Shown here piece by piece: positions 24,399 through 33,296 of a stretch of DNA of 50,939 nt. The position numbers and the translations under genes were made by a program. The first letter of the stretch is position 1, and the number at the start of each line of letters is the position of its first letter. Origin of the DNA: an uncultured Ruminococcus sp. (GTDB taxonomy: Bacteria; Bacillota; Clostridia; Oscillospirales; Ruminococcaceae); NCBI GenBank assembly GCA_937910385.1, contig CALEPT010000003.1, positions 1-50,939 of the forward strand, read 5' to 3'. The notes beneath the pieces are model-generated. The model saw only the letters and a list, made by a program, of their open reading frames with translations, searched no databases and was not told the origin of the DNA.

Positions 24399-24851
24399 AT
24401 GGCAGATATACTTATGAACAGAGATCAGATAATGGAAATAATTCCCCACCGCGACCCGTTTCTCCTGATCGACGAGATAGTTGATATGGAGGTCGGCGTG
24501 AAGGTACACGCGAGGAAATATATCAAGGAGGACGACTTCTGGTTCAAGGGACATTTTCCGGGATATCCGGTAACGCCGGGGGTGCTGATGGTCGAGATGC
24601 TCGCGCAGGCGGGAGCTGTTTGTATGCTTTCAAAGCCTGAATTCAAGGGAAAGATAGGTCTTTTCGGAGGCATAGACAAGGCAAAGTTCCGCAGACAGGT
24701 AGTTCCCGGAGATGTACTCGACCTTGAAGTGGAGATCATACGCCAGAGAGGTCCTGTAGGGACGGGTAAGGCTATCGCATCTGTAGGCGGTGAAAAAGCC
24801 GTATCCTGCGAGATAACATTTGTGGTGACGGACGGAGAAAAGTCCGAATAA
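24399..24851 (+). CDS. fabZ: 3-hydroxyacyl-ACP dehydratase
   Basis: FabZ dehydrates 3-hydroxyacyl-ACP to the trans-2-enoyl form. The 150-residue hot-dog-fold protein has the active-site His52 in GHFPGYPVTPG and Glu66 in VEMLAQ, plus the substrate-entry motif IPHRDPFLLID. The start follows TGGGAGG. It lies between the two membrane proteins and accC. Confidence 0.97.
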   Translation: MADILMNRDQIMEIIPHRDPFLLIDEIVDMEVGVKVHARKYIKEDDFWFKGHFPGYPVTPGVLMVEMLAQAGAVCMLSKPEFKGKIGLFGGIDKAKFRRQVVPGDVLDLEVEIIRQRGPVGTGKAIASVGGEKAVSCEITFVVTDGEKSE

Positions 24852-24878
24852 TATTCCTTTTAAGGAGAATAATTATCA

Positions 24879-26231
24879 ATGTTTAAGAAAGTTCTCATAG
24901 CCAACAGAGGCGAGATAGCAGTAAGAATACTGAGAGCCTGTCGGGAACTCGGCATACGCGGAGTTGCTGTGTATTCGACGGCGGACAGGAATTCGCTTCA
25001 TGCGCGAATAGCTGATGAGGCGATATGCATAGGTCCTGCTGCAACTAAGGACAGCTATCTCAATATGAATGCTATAATACAGGCGGCGCTGAATTCCGGA
25101 GCGGACGCAGTTCACCCGGGATTCGGATTTCTTTCCGAGAATGCAGAGTTTGCAAAACTCTGTGAGGAAAACGGGCTTGTCTTCATAGGTCCTTCTTACA
25201 GGTCGATAGAGATGCTCGGTGACAAGGCCGAGGCAAAGAAAACTATGGCAGCGGCAGGAGTTCCCGTAATTCCGGGCTCGGAGGGAGCTGTAGGGTCGTT
25301 CGAGGAGGCAAGGGAGATCGCTGAAAAAGCAGGATACCCTGTGCTTGTAAAGGCTTCCGCAGGAGGCGGCGGACGCGGCATAAGGCGCGTTGATTCGCCA
25401 GAGGAGCTTGAGGCACAGATGACGATAGCAAAGCAGGAGGCAAAAAGCTTCTTTGGTGACGATTCGGTCTATATCGAGAAGCTGCTTGTCAATCCCCACC
25501 ATGTCGAGATACAGATAATTGCCGATAAACAGGGAAATTACATTCATCTTTGTGAGCGTGACTGCTCTATGCAGAGAAGAAACCAGAAGGTGCTTGAGGA
25601 GTGCCCCAGTCCCATCGTTGATGACGAGCTGAGAACGAAAATGGGCAAGGCTGCTGTGACTGCTGCAAAGCAGAGCGGTTACTATAATGCCGGAACTATC
25701 GAATTCCTTGTGGACGAAAACAGGGATTTCTACTTCATGGAGATGAATACCCGTATTCAGGTAGAGCACCCGATCACTGAGGAGGTTACGGGATTTGATC
25801 TGGTAAAGGCACAGATAGAGATAGCGGCAGGACTTGAGCTTGGCATAAAGCAGGAGGATGTCGTTATGAGAGGCCATGCGATAGAGTGCCGTATCAATGC
25901 GGAGACTCCCGAGCTTGGATTCCGTCCTTCGCCCGGAACTATAACCGCTCTTTATATGCCGGGAGGTCCCGGTATAAGGATAGACGGAGCGGTCTATCAG
26001 GGATATACGATAACTCCGTATTACGATTCGATGATAAGTAAGCTGATCGCTCATGGCTCGACCCGCGAAGATGCTATCAATAAGATGAGGTGGGCTCTTT
26101 CAGAGTTCATCGTTGAGGGCGTTGATACAAATATCGACTTCCAGCTTGAAATTATCAAACAGCCCGAATTCAGGAGCGGTGATTACGATAACGGCTTCCT
26201 GAACAGATACATGGAAAATAAAAAAAGATAA
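24879..26231 (+). CDS. accC: biotin carboxylase of acetyl-CoA carboxylase
   Basis: AccC carboxylates the biotin of AccB using bicarbonate and ATP. The 450-residue protein has the N-terminal KVLIANRGEIAVRI motif and the ATP-grasp glycine loop KASAGGGGRGIR. It also has HVEIQI, ERDCSMQRRNQK, and the catalytic region EMNTRIQVEHPITE. The length is that of a free biotin carboxylase, not a fused pyruvate carboxylase. AAGGAG precedes the start, and accD follows after 12 bases. Confidence 0.98.
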   Translation: MFKKVLIANRGEIAVRILRACRELGIRGVAVYSTADRNSLHARIADEAICIGPAATKDSYLNMNAIIQAALNSGADAVHPGFGFLSENAEFAKLCEENGLVFIGPSYRSIEMLGDKAEAKKTMAAAGVPVIPGSEGAVGSFEEAREIAEKAGYPVLVKASAGGGGRGIRRVDSPEELEAQMTIAKQEAKSFFGDDSVYIEKLLVNPHHVEIQIIADKQGNYIHLCERDCSMQRRNQKVLEECPSPIVDDELRTKMGKAAVTAAKQSGYYNAGTIEFLVDENRDFYFMEMNTRIQVEHPITEEVTGFDLVKAQIEIAAGLELGIKQEDVVMRGHAIECRINAETPELGFRPSPGTITALYMPGGPGIRIDGAVYQGYTITPYYDSMISKLIAHGSTREDAINKMRWALSEFIVEGVDTNIDFQLEIIKQPEFRSGDYDNGFLNRYMENKKR

Positions 26232-26243
26232 GGCGGTGACAGT

Positions 26244-27095
26244 ATGGGATTCGATAATTTCTTCGACGTTGTGAAAAAACGCTTTAACGGCAGCGATGAC
26301 GACTATAAACCGCCGATGTTCAAGTGCCCGAGATGTCAGGATACGTGTGCTCTTTCAAAGTATGAGGAGCTCCATAGAGTATGCCCTAACTGTAACTACC
26401 ACGGAAGACTCTCATCTCAGGAGAGGCTCTCTATTACGGTCGATAAGGACAGCTTTAAAGAACTCGACAGCGGCATGATAAGCTGCAATCCGCTTGATTT
26501 TCCCGATTATGACGATAAACAGGAAGATCTGCGTGAAAGTACCGGGCTCAATGATGCGGTAATAACCGGAACAGCCACTATTAAAGGCTCGCCCGCCGTT
26601 ATCGGTATCATGGATTCGCGTTATATGATGGGAAGCATGGGCAGCGTTGTGGGAGAAAAGATCGCGCGTGCATTTGAATATGCCACGGAGAATAAGCTCC
26701 CCGTCGTGATGTTTACGGCTTCCGGCGGAGCACGTATGCAGGAGGGCATAGTTTCGCTTATGCAGATGGCAAAGACCTCCGGCGCGGTGAAGCTTCACAG
26801 CGACGCAGGCGGACTTTATATCGCAGTCATGACCGACCCCACTACAGGGGGAGTTACCGCAAGCTTTGCCTCTCTCGGAGATATAATAATCGCCGAGCCA
26901 AAGGTTCTTATTGGATTCGCCGGCAGACGTGTTATTGAGGGAACTATAAAGCAGAGGCTTCCCGAGGATTTCCAGCTCGCTGAGTTCATGCATGAGCATG
27001 GCTTCGTAGATATGATAACCGAGCGCAGAAAACTGAGGAGCGTTTTGTCACACCTCCTCAAGCTTCACGGCTGGGGCGCCGTCAAGGAGGGCTGA
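26244..27095 (+). CDS. accD: acetyl-CoA carboxylase carboxyltransferase subunit beta
   Basis: AccD with AccA transfers the carboxyl group from biotin to acetyl-CoA. The 283-residue protein has the zinc-ribbon with Cys28, Cys31, Cys47 and Cys50 (CPRC...CPNC). The crotonase-like core follows, with MDSRYMMGSMGSVVGEK and TASGGARMQEG. It is followed by accA after only two bases, the usual stoichiometric pairing. GGCGGTGA serves as ribosome site. Confidence 0.97.
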   Translation: MGFDNFFDVVKKRFNGSDDDYKPPMFKCPRCQDTCALSKYEELHRVCPNCNYHGRLSSQERLSITVDKDSFKELDSGMISCNPLDFPDYDDKQEDLRESTGLNDAVITGTATIKGSPAVIGIMDSRYMMGSMGSVVGEKIARAFEYATENKLPVVMFTASGGARMQEGIVSLMQMAKTSGAVKLHSDAGGLYIAVMTDPTTGGVTASFASLGDIIIAEPKVLIGFAGRRVIEGTIKQRLPEDFQLAEFMHEHGFVDMITERRKLRSVLSHLLKLHGWGAVKEG

Positions 27096-27097
27096 AA

Positions 27098-27904
27098 ATG
27101 GATGAGAAAAAAACTGCGTGGGAAAGACTTCAGCTTGTCCACACAAAAGGCAGACCGACAATCAAGGACTATATCCCTCAGATATTCTCGGAATTCTATG
27201 AAATGCACGGCGATCGCCTATATGGTGATGACAGGGCGATAGTCGGCGGTATAGCGCGGCTTGACGGCAGACCTGTCACTGTGATCGCAGAAGTAAAGGG
27301 CAGAGATATCAATGAAAATAAGGCGTGCAACTTCGCAATGCCTCACCCCGAGGGCTACAGAAAGGCTCTTCGCCTTGCAAAGCAGGCAGAAAAATTCCAC
27401 AGACCTGTTATCTGCTTCATAGATACTCCCGGAGCTTTCTGCGGAGTCGCTGCCGAGGAACGTGGTCAGGGCGAAGCGATAGCCAAAAATATTGCCGAAT
27501 TCATGACTTTGCGTACTCCTATCATATCTATCGTTCTCGGTGAGGGCGGAAGCGGCGGAGCTCTTGCTCTCGGCGTATGCGACGAGCTTGCTATGCTTGA
27601 GAACGCTCAGTATTCGGTGCTTTCTCCGAGAGGATTTGCGAGTATTCTGTGGAAGGACGCTTCAAGAGAGCAGGAGGCGTGCGAGATCATGAAGATAACT
27701 GCCGAGGATATGGTTCGTCTTGGGGTCGCAGAAGCGATAATCGAGGAACCTCTTGGCGGCGCACATAACGATTTAGACAAAATTTCAGAGAATATCAAAG
27801 AATATTTGTCACAGAAAATTCCGGAAAAATGCAAAAAAGATATTGACGTTTTGCTTAAAGAACGCTATACTAAGTTTAGAAAGATCGGTGACTTCTCGGA
27901 ATGA
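27098..27904 (+). CDS. accA: acetyl-CoA carboxylase carboxyltransferase subunit alpha
   Basis: AccA is the partner of AccD. The 268-residue protein has the alpha-subunit motifs RPTIKDYI, FYEMHGDRLYGDD, GRDINENKACNFAMPHPEGY, IDTPGAFCG and LGEGGSGGALALGV. It begins two bases after accD, with GGAGGG inside the accD end. It is slightly shorter than proteobacterial AccA, as is normal in Firmicutes. Confidence 0.97.
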   Translation: MDEKKTAWERLQLVHTKGRPTIKDYIPQIFSEFYEMHGDRLYGDDRAIVGGIARLDGRPVTVIAEVKGRDINENKACNFAMPHPEGYRKALRLAKQAEKFHRPVICFIDTPGAFCGVAAEERGQGEAIAKNIAEFMTLRTPIISIVLGEGGSGGALALGVCDELAMLENAQYSVLSPRGFASILWKDASREQEACEIMKITAEDMVRLGVAEAIIEEPLGGAHNDLDKISENIKEYLSQKIPEKCKKDIDVLLKERYTKFRKIGDFSE

Positions 27905-27943
27905 CCGGTTTTGACTCAAATTATTATAATGGAGGAATTAACT

Positions 27944-28180
27944 ATGATTTTTGAAAAGCTCAAGGATATTATTGCAGAACAGCTCAGCGTAGAGGCTGAT
28001 GAGGTAACTCTTGAGGCTAATATTCAGGACGATCTCGGCGCTGATTCACTCGATATAGTTGATCTTATCACAACTATCGAGGACGAGTTTGATATCTCTA
28101 TCCCCGATGAGGCTGTTGAGGAGATAAAGACAGTCGGCGATATCGTGAATTACGTTGAAAAGAACGCTGACGCTGAATAA
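27944..28180 (+). CDS. acpP: acyl carrier protein
   Basis: ACP holds growing acyl chains on a phosphopantetheine arm. The 78-residue acidic four-helix protein has Ser35 in GADSLDIVDL as the attachment site. The ATG at 27944 has GGAGGAA upstream; earlier in-frame ATGs lack a site. It is the last gene of the fab/acc operon, followed by a terminator. Confidence 0.97.
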   Translation: MIFEKLKDIIAEQLSVEADEVTLEANIQDDLGADSLDIVDLITTIEDEFDISIPDEAVEEIKTVGDIVNYVEKNADAE

Positions 28181-28194
28181 GTCATTAAAAGTAT

Positions 28195-28225
28195 TGCTGC
28201 TGCACTTTGGTACAGCAGCATTTTT
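28195..28225 (+). terminator. terminator of the fatty-acid operon
   Basis: TGCTGCTG (28195-28202) pairs with CAGCAGCA (28213-28220), followed by TTTTT. Confidence 0.88.
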
Positions 28226-28236
28226 CTGTTTGAAAT

Positions 28237-28266
28237 AAAAAGGCGGATCATAAGACCCGCCTTTTT
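28237..28266 (-). terminator. terminator of glyS, bidirectional
   Basis: AAAAAGGCGG (28237-28246) pairs with CCGCCTTTTT (28257-28266). It lies six bases beyond the glyS stop on the minus strand and can also back up the acpP terminator. Confidence 0.85.
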
Positions 28267-28271
28267 CCTGA

Positions 28272-29678
28272 TCAAAGTATGATTTTCGCCTCAAGGTAAG
28301 CTATAAGCTCGTCTATCGGGACTCTTTCCTGCTGCATGGTGTCGCGGTCGCGGACGGTCACGCAGTTATCCTTTTCAAGGGTGTCGAAGTCGTAGGTGAT
28401 GCAGAACGGAGTTCCTATTTCGTCCTGACGGCGGTATCTCTTACCTATGGTACCCGCTTCGTCGAAGTCCACCATGAATCTCTTGGAGAGCATATCGTAG
28501 ACCTCCTCAGCCTTGGGAGTGAGCTTCTTCACGAGGGGAAGGACTGCGCACTTGAACGGTGCAAGTGCAGGGTGGAGGCGCATTACCGTGCGGGTCTCCT
28601 TCTTCTCGTTGCCGTTCTTATCGGTGGAGACAAGCTCCTCCTCATCATAAGCTTCAGTGACTATTGAAAGGAAGAGACGCTCAACGCCGAGTGAGGGCTC
28701 GATAACGTAGGGAATGTACTTTTCGTTGGTCTCTGGGTCGAAATATTCGAGGGACTTTCCGCTGGTATTGATGTGCTGTGTAAGGTCGTAATCCGTTCTG
28801 TCGGCAACTCCCCACAGCTCGCCCCAGCCAAACGGGAAGAGGTATTCAAAGTCGGTAGTTGCCTTTGAATAGAAGCAAAGCTCCTCTGCCGAGTGATCTC
28901 TGAGGCGGAGGTTCTCCTCCTTAAGACCGAGGGTGAGGAGGAAGTTCTTGCAATAGCTTCTCCAGTAATCGAACCATTCGAGGTCTGTGCCGGGCTTGCA
29001 GAAGAATTCAAGCTCCATCTGCTCGAACTCGCGCACGCGGAAGATGAAGTTTCCGGGAGTTATCTCGTTTCTGAATGATTTTCCTACCTGTGCAACGCCG
29101 AAGGGAACCTTTTTGCGGGTTGTACGCTGTATATTTGCGAAGTTCACGAAGATACCCTGTGCAGTTTCGGGGCGCAGATAAAGTTCGGACTTTGTATCCT
29201 CGGTAACGCCCTGAAAGGTCTTGAACATAAGGTTGAACTGGCGGATATCGGTGAAATTAGCCTTTCCGCAGTTAGGACAAACGATATTGTGCTCCTTGAT
29301 GTAGGCAGTCATCTGGTCGTTGCTCCAGCCTGCAACGTTGGTGCCGTCGAAGTCCTCGATAAGGTTGTCAGCGCGGTGACGTGTCTTGCACTCCTTGCAG
29401 TCCATGAGGGGATCGGAGAAGCCGCCGATATGACCCGAAGCTACCCATGTCTGGGGATTCATGAGGATAGCAGAGTCAAGTCCGACATTGTACTTGTTTT
29501 CCTGCACGAACTTTTTCAGCCATGCGTTTTTGATATTATTTTTCAGCAGAACGCCGAGCGGACCGTAGTCCCATGTATTTGCCAGACCGCCGTAAATTTC
29601 CGATCCGGGATATACATATCCCTTTGATTTACAGAGATCGACTATCTTGTCCATTGATTTTTCATTGTTTTTCAGCAT
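28272..29678 (-). CDS. glyS: glycyl-tRNA synthetase (single-chain, dimeric type)
   Basis: This class II synthetase charges tRNA-Gly. At 468 residues it is the alpha-2 type of Firmicutes and eukaryotes, not the split alpha/beta type. Motifs: N-terminal CKSKGYVYPGSEIYGG, the zinc pair CKEC...CPNC, class II motif 2 FRNEITPGNFIFRVREFEQ, and motif 3 near EPSLGVERLFLS. An anticodon-binding domain is at the C terminus. I chose ATG 29678 because GAGG is nine bases upstream; a TTG three codons earlier is less likely. The name glyS follows common annotation, although glyQS is also used. No T-box is seen in its leader. Confidence 0.96.
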   Translation of the reverse strand: MLKNNEKSMDKIVDLCKSKGYVYPGSEIYGGLANTWDYGPLGVLLKNNIKNAWLKKFVQENKYNVGLDSAILMNPQTWVASGHIGGFSDPLMDCKECKTRHRADNLIEDFDGTNVAGWSNDQMTAYIKEHNIVCPNCGKANFTDIRQFNLMFKTFQGVTEDTKSELYLRPETAQGIFVNFANIQRTTRKKVPFGVAQVGKSFRNEITPGNFIFRVREFEQMELEFFCKPGTDLEWFDYWRSYCKNFLLTLGLKEENLRLRDHSAEELCFYSKATTDFEYLFPFGWGELWGVADRTDYDLTQHINTSGKSLEYFDPETNEKYIPYVIEPSLGVERLFLSIVTEAYDEEELVSTDKNGNEKKETRTVMRLHPALAPFKCAVLPLVKKLTPKAEEVYDMLSKRFMVDFDEAGTIGKRYRRQDEIGTPFCITYDFDTLEKDNCVTVRDRDTMQQERVPIDELIAYLEAKIIL

Positions 29679-29714
29679 AATGTGCAACCTCGTTTCAAAT
29701 AATAGTTCTATATT

Positions 29715-29743
29715 ATTTTACAGCATATCGCGTGAAATGTCAA
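29715..29743 (-). promoter_or_regulatory. sigma-A promoter of glyS
   Basis: On the minus strand there is TTGACA (29738-29743), 17 bases, then TAAAAT (29715-29720), about 37 bases before the glyS start. Confidence 0.82.
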
Positions 29744-29766
29744 TACAATTCGGCAACAGGTTTCAG

Positions 29767-29797
29767 AGTGAAGGAAGGATAATATCATTCCTTCACT
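29767..29797. repeat. ten-base inverted repeat between divergent promoters
   Basis: AGTGAAGGAA (29767-29776) is exactly complementary to TTCCTTCACT (29788-29797) across 11 bases. It lies between the divergent glyS and ParA-like promoters, so it could be an operator or a repeat. No T-run follows. Confidence 0.5.
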
Positions 29798-29874
29798 GTG
29801 TTTATGTAATAATCCGAAAATACGTTATGTTATCCTCGGCAAACAAATATATAATTTTTTACAATTAATTGATA

Positions 29875-29903
29875 TTGCAATTCCGAGTGTGAAGTGGTAT
29901 AAT
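29875..29903 (+). promoter_or_regulatory. sigma-A promoter of the oxidoreductase operon
   Basis: TTGCAA (29875-29880), 17 bases, then TATAAT (29898-29903), with TG two bases before the -10 box. It directs transcription into the ParA-like gene and probably the oxidoreductase subunits behind it. Confidence 0.88.
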
Positions 29904-29955
29904 ATAAGTTGAATACGTTGTATTTTCCGAGAAAGACCTCGGACGAAAGGACAAT

Positions 29956-30615
29956 ATGAAGAAAATTACCATTGTTACGGGTCACTACGGCAGCGGAAAG
30001 ACCAATTTCTCCGTCAATCTTGCGGTTCGTGCCGCTCAGGAGGGAGCTTCGGCGGCTATCGTCGATCTCGACATAGTGAACCCATATTTCCGTACTGCCG
30101 ATTTCCGTCAGCTTTTTGAGGAAAAGGGTATAAAACTCATTGCACCTGACTTCGCAAACAGCAACCTCGATATCCCGTCGATACAGTTCGATGTAGTGCA
30201 GCTTGCCATGAACGAGGACAGGCTGATAATCGACGTAGGCGGTGACGACGCAGGTGCGGTCGCGCTCGGACGTTACGCCGAGGCGCTTGCCGACTTTTCC
30301 GACGATATTGATATGCTCTGCGTGATAAACCAGCGCAGAAGCCTCACATCTACTGCGGACGAGGCGATAGCTCTCATCTATGAGATAGAGTCTGCCGCCC
30401 GTATGAAGCACACTGGCATCGTCAACAACACCAACCTCGGACGCGAGACCACGCTCGATATCGTTGACTCCTCGCGGAGCTTTGCCGAGGAGATCTGCCG
30501 CAGGACGGGACTTCCGCTCGCATATACTGTCTATCCCGAGAGCTGCGCCGAGCTCACCGACGCTCCCGATGCATTTGCGGCTAAGATATACGTCAAGCCC
30601 ATATGGGAAATATGA
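29956..30615 (+). CDS. ParA/MinD/CobQ-type P-loop ATPase
   Basis: This 219-residue protein has the Walker A motif GHYGSGKTN near its N terminus (residues 9-17) and a second conserved segment AAIVDLDIVNPYFRT (switch/Walker A'). The Walker B-like strand is RLIIDVGGDDAG. Proteins of this class occur beside ferredoxin-dependent 2-oxoacid oxidoreductases, but their role is not clear to me; an assembly or metal-centre loading role is a guess. The start has GAAAGGA upstream. It is followed after a hairpin-bearing gap by the ferredoxin subunit gene. Confidence 0.82.
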   Translation: MKKITIVTGHYGSGKTNFSVNLAVRAAQEGASAAIVDLDIVNPYFRTADFRQLFEEKGIKLIAPDFANSNLDIPSIQFDVVQLAMNEDRLIIDVGGDDAGAVALGRYAEALADFSDDIDMLCVINQRRSLTSTADEAIALIYEIESAARMKHTGIVNNTNLGRETTLDIVDSSRSFAEEICRRTGLPLAYTVYPESCAELTDAPDAFAAKIYVKPIWEI

Positions 30616-30621
30616 TACCAC

Positions 30622-30647
30622 GTAGGGCGCCCAATGAGCGCCCCTAC
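30622..30647 (+). repeat. GC-rich intergenic hairpin (GTAGGG type)
   Basis: GTAGGGCGC (30622-30630) pairs with GCGCCCCTAC (30638-30647), with one bulged C. There is no T-run. It resembles other GTAGGGG-headed hairpins near 15855 and 41451. Confidence 0.55.
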
Positions 30648-30686
30648 ATAAAATATAAACAGCATTATCGAAAGGAGTGTTGATAT

Positions 30687-30893
30687 ATGACAAAAATGAC
30701 TGTCATTACCGAGCGCTGCAAGGGCTGTGGCCTCTGCACAACGGTATGTCCCAAGAAAATAGTTGCTCTCCAGAAGGAAAAGCGCAACAAGAAGGGATAT
30801 TTCTACGCGGAATGTACAGATCAGGACGCCTGCATAAGCTGCGCTATGTGCGCGACTATGTGTCCCGACTGCGCCATAATCATTGAAAAGTAA
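30687..30893 (+). CDS. ferredoxin-type (delta) subunit of 2-oxoacid:ferredoxin oxidoreductase
   Basis: The 68-residue protein contains two 4Fe-4S cysteine sets: CKGCGLCTTVCP and CISCAMCATMCP. It passes electrons from the catalytic subunits to soluble ferredoxin. Its place directly before the alpha, beta and gamma subunit genes fits the four-subunit KOR/VOR arrangement. AAAGGAG precedes the start. Confidence 0.93.
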   Translation: MTKMTVITERCKGCGLCTTVCPKKIVALQKEKRNKKGYFYAECTDQDACISCAMCATMCPDCAIIIEK

Positions 30894-30922
30894 TTACATA
30901 TTGTGAAAGGAGCTGTTTAGCT

Positions 30923-31981
30923 TTGGAAAGAAATCTTATGAAGGGCAACGAGGCTCTCGCCGAGGCGGCTATCCGCGCAGGCTGTAAGTGCTTCTTCGGT
31001 TACCCTATCACACCTCAGACAGAGCTTGCCGCTTATATGGCAAAGCGTATGAATAAGGCAGGCGGAGTATTCCTTCAGGCAGAATCCGAAATAGCCGCTA
31101 TAAATATGGTGCTTGGTGCAGCCTCGACAGGTGTGCGCGCGATGACCTCATCGTCTTCTCCTGGAGTTTCGCTCAAGAGCGAGGGCGTTTCCTACATCGC
31201 AGGCTCGGATCTTCCGGCAGTTATCATAAATGTTCAGAGAGGTGGTCCCGGACTCGGCGGTATCCAGCCCTCACAGGCTGACTACTGGCAGGCTACAAAG
31301 GCGCTCGGTCACGGCGACTTCCAGCTTCTGGTATACGCTCCGGCTTCTGTTCAGGAAATGGTCGATTTTGTTGTAAAGGCATTCGACCGCGCCGACAAGT
31401 ATCGTATGCCCGCAATGATACTCGCGGACGGACTGCTCGGTCAGATGATGGAGCCCGTTTCGTTCCCCGAAATAAATCCCGATGCCTACGATAAGAGCGG
31501 CTGGGCTGCAAACGGTCACAAGAATCAGCGAGAGCACCACATCATCAACTCGCTCTACTTAAAGCCCGACGAGCTCCAGCAGTCCATAGTTGACCGCTTC
31601 AAGAGATACGATATCATCAAGGAGACCGAGACCGACGCAGAGCTCTATCTCACTGAGGACTGCGATATTCTCCTCTGTGCATTCGGTGCTACCGCAAGAG
31701 TAGTTAAGTCCGCAGTAAACGATGCAAGAGCTCAGGGCATAAAGGCAGGTCTGTTCCGTCCCAAGACTCTCTGGCCTTTCCCCGTAAAGGAGATAAACGA
31801 GGCTGCAAAGAATGCAAAGACTCTCTTGAGCGTAGAGATGTCGATGGGTCAGATGGTAGACGATATCAAGCTTGCGATAAACTGCTCAAAGCCTGTTGAG
31901 TTCTTTGGCAGAACAGGCGGCGTTATCCCCACGCCCGCAGAGGTGCTTGAGGAAATAAAAAGAATAGGAGGCGCTCTGTAA
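30923..31981 (+). CDS. 2-oxoacid:ferredoxin oxidoreductase alpha subunit (VorB/KorA type)
   Basis: The 352-residue subunit belongs to the pyruvate-ferredoxin oxidoreductase superfamily, with MKGNEALAEAAIRAGC and GYPITPQTEL near the N terminus. It forms the active heterotetramer that decarboxylates a 2-oxoacid to acyl-CoA and reduces ferredoxin. Sequence style points to 2-oxoisovalerate or 2-oxoglutarate as substrate; I cannot decide between them. The start is a TTG at 30923, ten bases after AGGAG, because the next ATG (30938) is too far from it. The stop overlaps the next start as TAATG. Confidence 0.92.
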   Translation: MERNLMKGNEALAEAAIRAGCKCFFGYPITPQTELAAYMAKRMNKAGGVFLQAESEIAAINMVLGAASTGVRAMTSSSSPGVSLKSEGVSYIAGSDLPAVIINVQRGGPGLGGIQPSQADYWQATKALGHGDFQLLVYAPASVQEMVDFVVKAFDRADKYRMPAMILADGLLGQMMEPVSFPEINPDAYDKSGWAANGHKNQREHHIINSLYLKPDELQQSIVDRFKRYDIIKETETDAELYLTEDCDILLCAFGATARVVKSAVNDARAQGIKAGLFRPKTLWPFPVKEINEAAKNAKTLLSVEMSMGQMVDDIKLAINCSKPVEFFGRTGGVIPTPAEVLEEIKRIGGAL

Positions 31982-32754
31982 TGGCTGTTGTATTTGAAAG
32001 ACCAAAGGCTCTCATAGATATCCCTACCCACTACTGTCCGGGCTGTACTCACGGTATAGTTCACAGGATACTCTGCGAGGTCATCGACGAAATGGGCATC
32101 GAGGGCGATACTATAGGTGTATGTCCCGTTGGCTGCTCGGTAATGGCATATGATTACTTCAACTGCGATATGATAGAGGCGGCTCACGGACGCGCTCCCG
32201 CTGTTGCTACGGGCGTAAAGAGAACTAACCCCGATAAGTTTGTATTTACATATCAGGGAGACGGCGACCTCGCAGCGATAGGTACTGCCGAAACGGTACA
32301 CTCCGCTACAAGAGGCGAAAATATCGTCGTTATCTTCATTAATAACACTATCTATGGCATGACGGGAGGTCAGATGGCTCCCACTACTCTGCCCGGACAG
32401 GTAACTCAGACGACTCCATTCGGACGCAGCCCCGAGCTTGCAGGCTATCCCGTAAGAGTATGCGAAATGCTCTCTACTCTCACCGGCACAGCTTATGCGG
32501 AGCGCGTTGCAGTTGACAGCGTTCCTCACATCAGAGCCGCAAAGAAGGCTATCCGCAAGGCTTTCGAGAACCAGAAGGCTAAGAAGGGATTCTCTATCGT
32601 TGAAGTTCTCTCTACTTGCCCGACAAACTGGGGACTCACTCCCGAAGAGGCTATCAAGCGCCTCCAGACTGAAATGATACCCTACTACCCGCTCGGCGTT
32701 TACAAGGACGTTGACGAGGGAGTGTTTGCAAACGCGGAAGGAGGTAATGAGTAA
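31981..32754 (+). CDS. 2-oxoacid:ferredoxin oxidoreductase beta subunit (thiamine diphosphate-binding)
   Basis: The 257-residue subunit carries the thiamine diphosphate site: HYCPGCTHG near the N terminus and the GDG...N motif YQGDGDLAAIG...IFINNTIYGMTGGQ. It overlaps both neighbours by one base (TAATG on each side), so the three subunits are translated in a fixed ratio. Confidence 0.94.
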   Translation: MAVVFERPKALIDIPTHYCPGCTHGIVHRILCEVIDEMGIEGDTIGVCPVGCSVMAYDYFNCDMIEAAHGRAPAVATGVKRTNPDKFVFTYQGDGDLAAIGTAETVHSATRGENIVVIFINNTIYGMTGGQMAPTTLPGQVTQTTPFGRSPELAGYPVRVCEMLSTLTGTAYAERVAVDSVPHIRAAKKAIRKAFENQKAKKGFSIVEVLSTCPTNWGLTPEEAIKRLQTEMIPYYPLGVYKDVDEGVFANAEGGNE

Positions 32755-33287
32755 TGGCAACTACCGAAATTCTTCTTGCAGGCTTCGGCGGACAGGGTAT
32801 ACTGTTTGCAGGAAAGATACTCGCTTACTGCGGACTTATGGACAATAAGGAGCTCTCATGGCTTCCCTCATACGGTCCCGAAATGAGAGGCGGCACGTGC
32901 AACTGCTCCGTATGCATCTCAGATGCGCCTATCGGCTCTCCGCTCGTTCTCACTCCGGATATACTCATCGCGATGAACCAGCCCTCGTTTGACAAGTTCG
33001 TTAAGGACGTCCGCCCCGGCGGAAAGGTATTCTTTGATAACACGCTCATTGAGTCCACAAGCGACAGGACCGATATCGAGTTCTTCGGTATCCCCTCACA
33101 GCAGCTTGCAGACGATAACGAGCTCAAGGGAGGCTCTAACATTATTCTCCTCGGAAAAGTTATCAAGGAGACCGGCATCTTCACCCTCGATACGATGAAA
33201 AAGGGCATAGAAAAGGTCGTTCCGCCTTCAAAGGCGCACCTTATCGCCAATAACTTCAAGGCTATCGAGCTTGGAATGAATAACTGA
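32754..33287 (+). CDS. 2-oxoacid:ferredoxin oxidoreductase gamma subunit
   Basis: The 177-residue subunit has the family start LLAGFGGQGILFAGKIL and SYGPEMRGGTCNC. It completes the delta-alpha-beta-gamma set. It overlaps the beta gene by TAATG and is followed by a terminator. Because branched-chain biosynthesis genes lie nearby, a role with 2-oxoisovalerate is attractive, but this is inference. Confidence 0.93.
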   Translation: MATTEILLAGFGGQGILFAGKILAYCGLMDNKELSWLPSYGPEMRGGTCNCSVCISDAPIGSPLVLTPDILIAMNQPSFDKFVKDVRPGGKVFFDNTLIESTSDRTDIEFFGIPSQQLADDNELKGGSNIILLGKVIKETGIFTLDTMKKGIEKVVPPSKAHLIANNFKAIELGMNN

Positions 33288-33296
33288 TTTCATAAT

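Noticed and set aside
24876..26054. A 392-codon open frame antisense to accC.
   Set aside because: accC is certain from its motifs, and the antisense frame has no family features or ribosome site; it results from biased codon use.
29679..29760. A glycine T-box before glyS.
   Set aside because: No T-box core sequence or terminator is present, and the leader is only about 30 bases.
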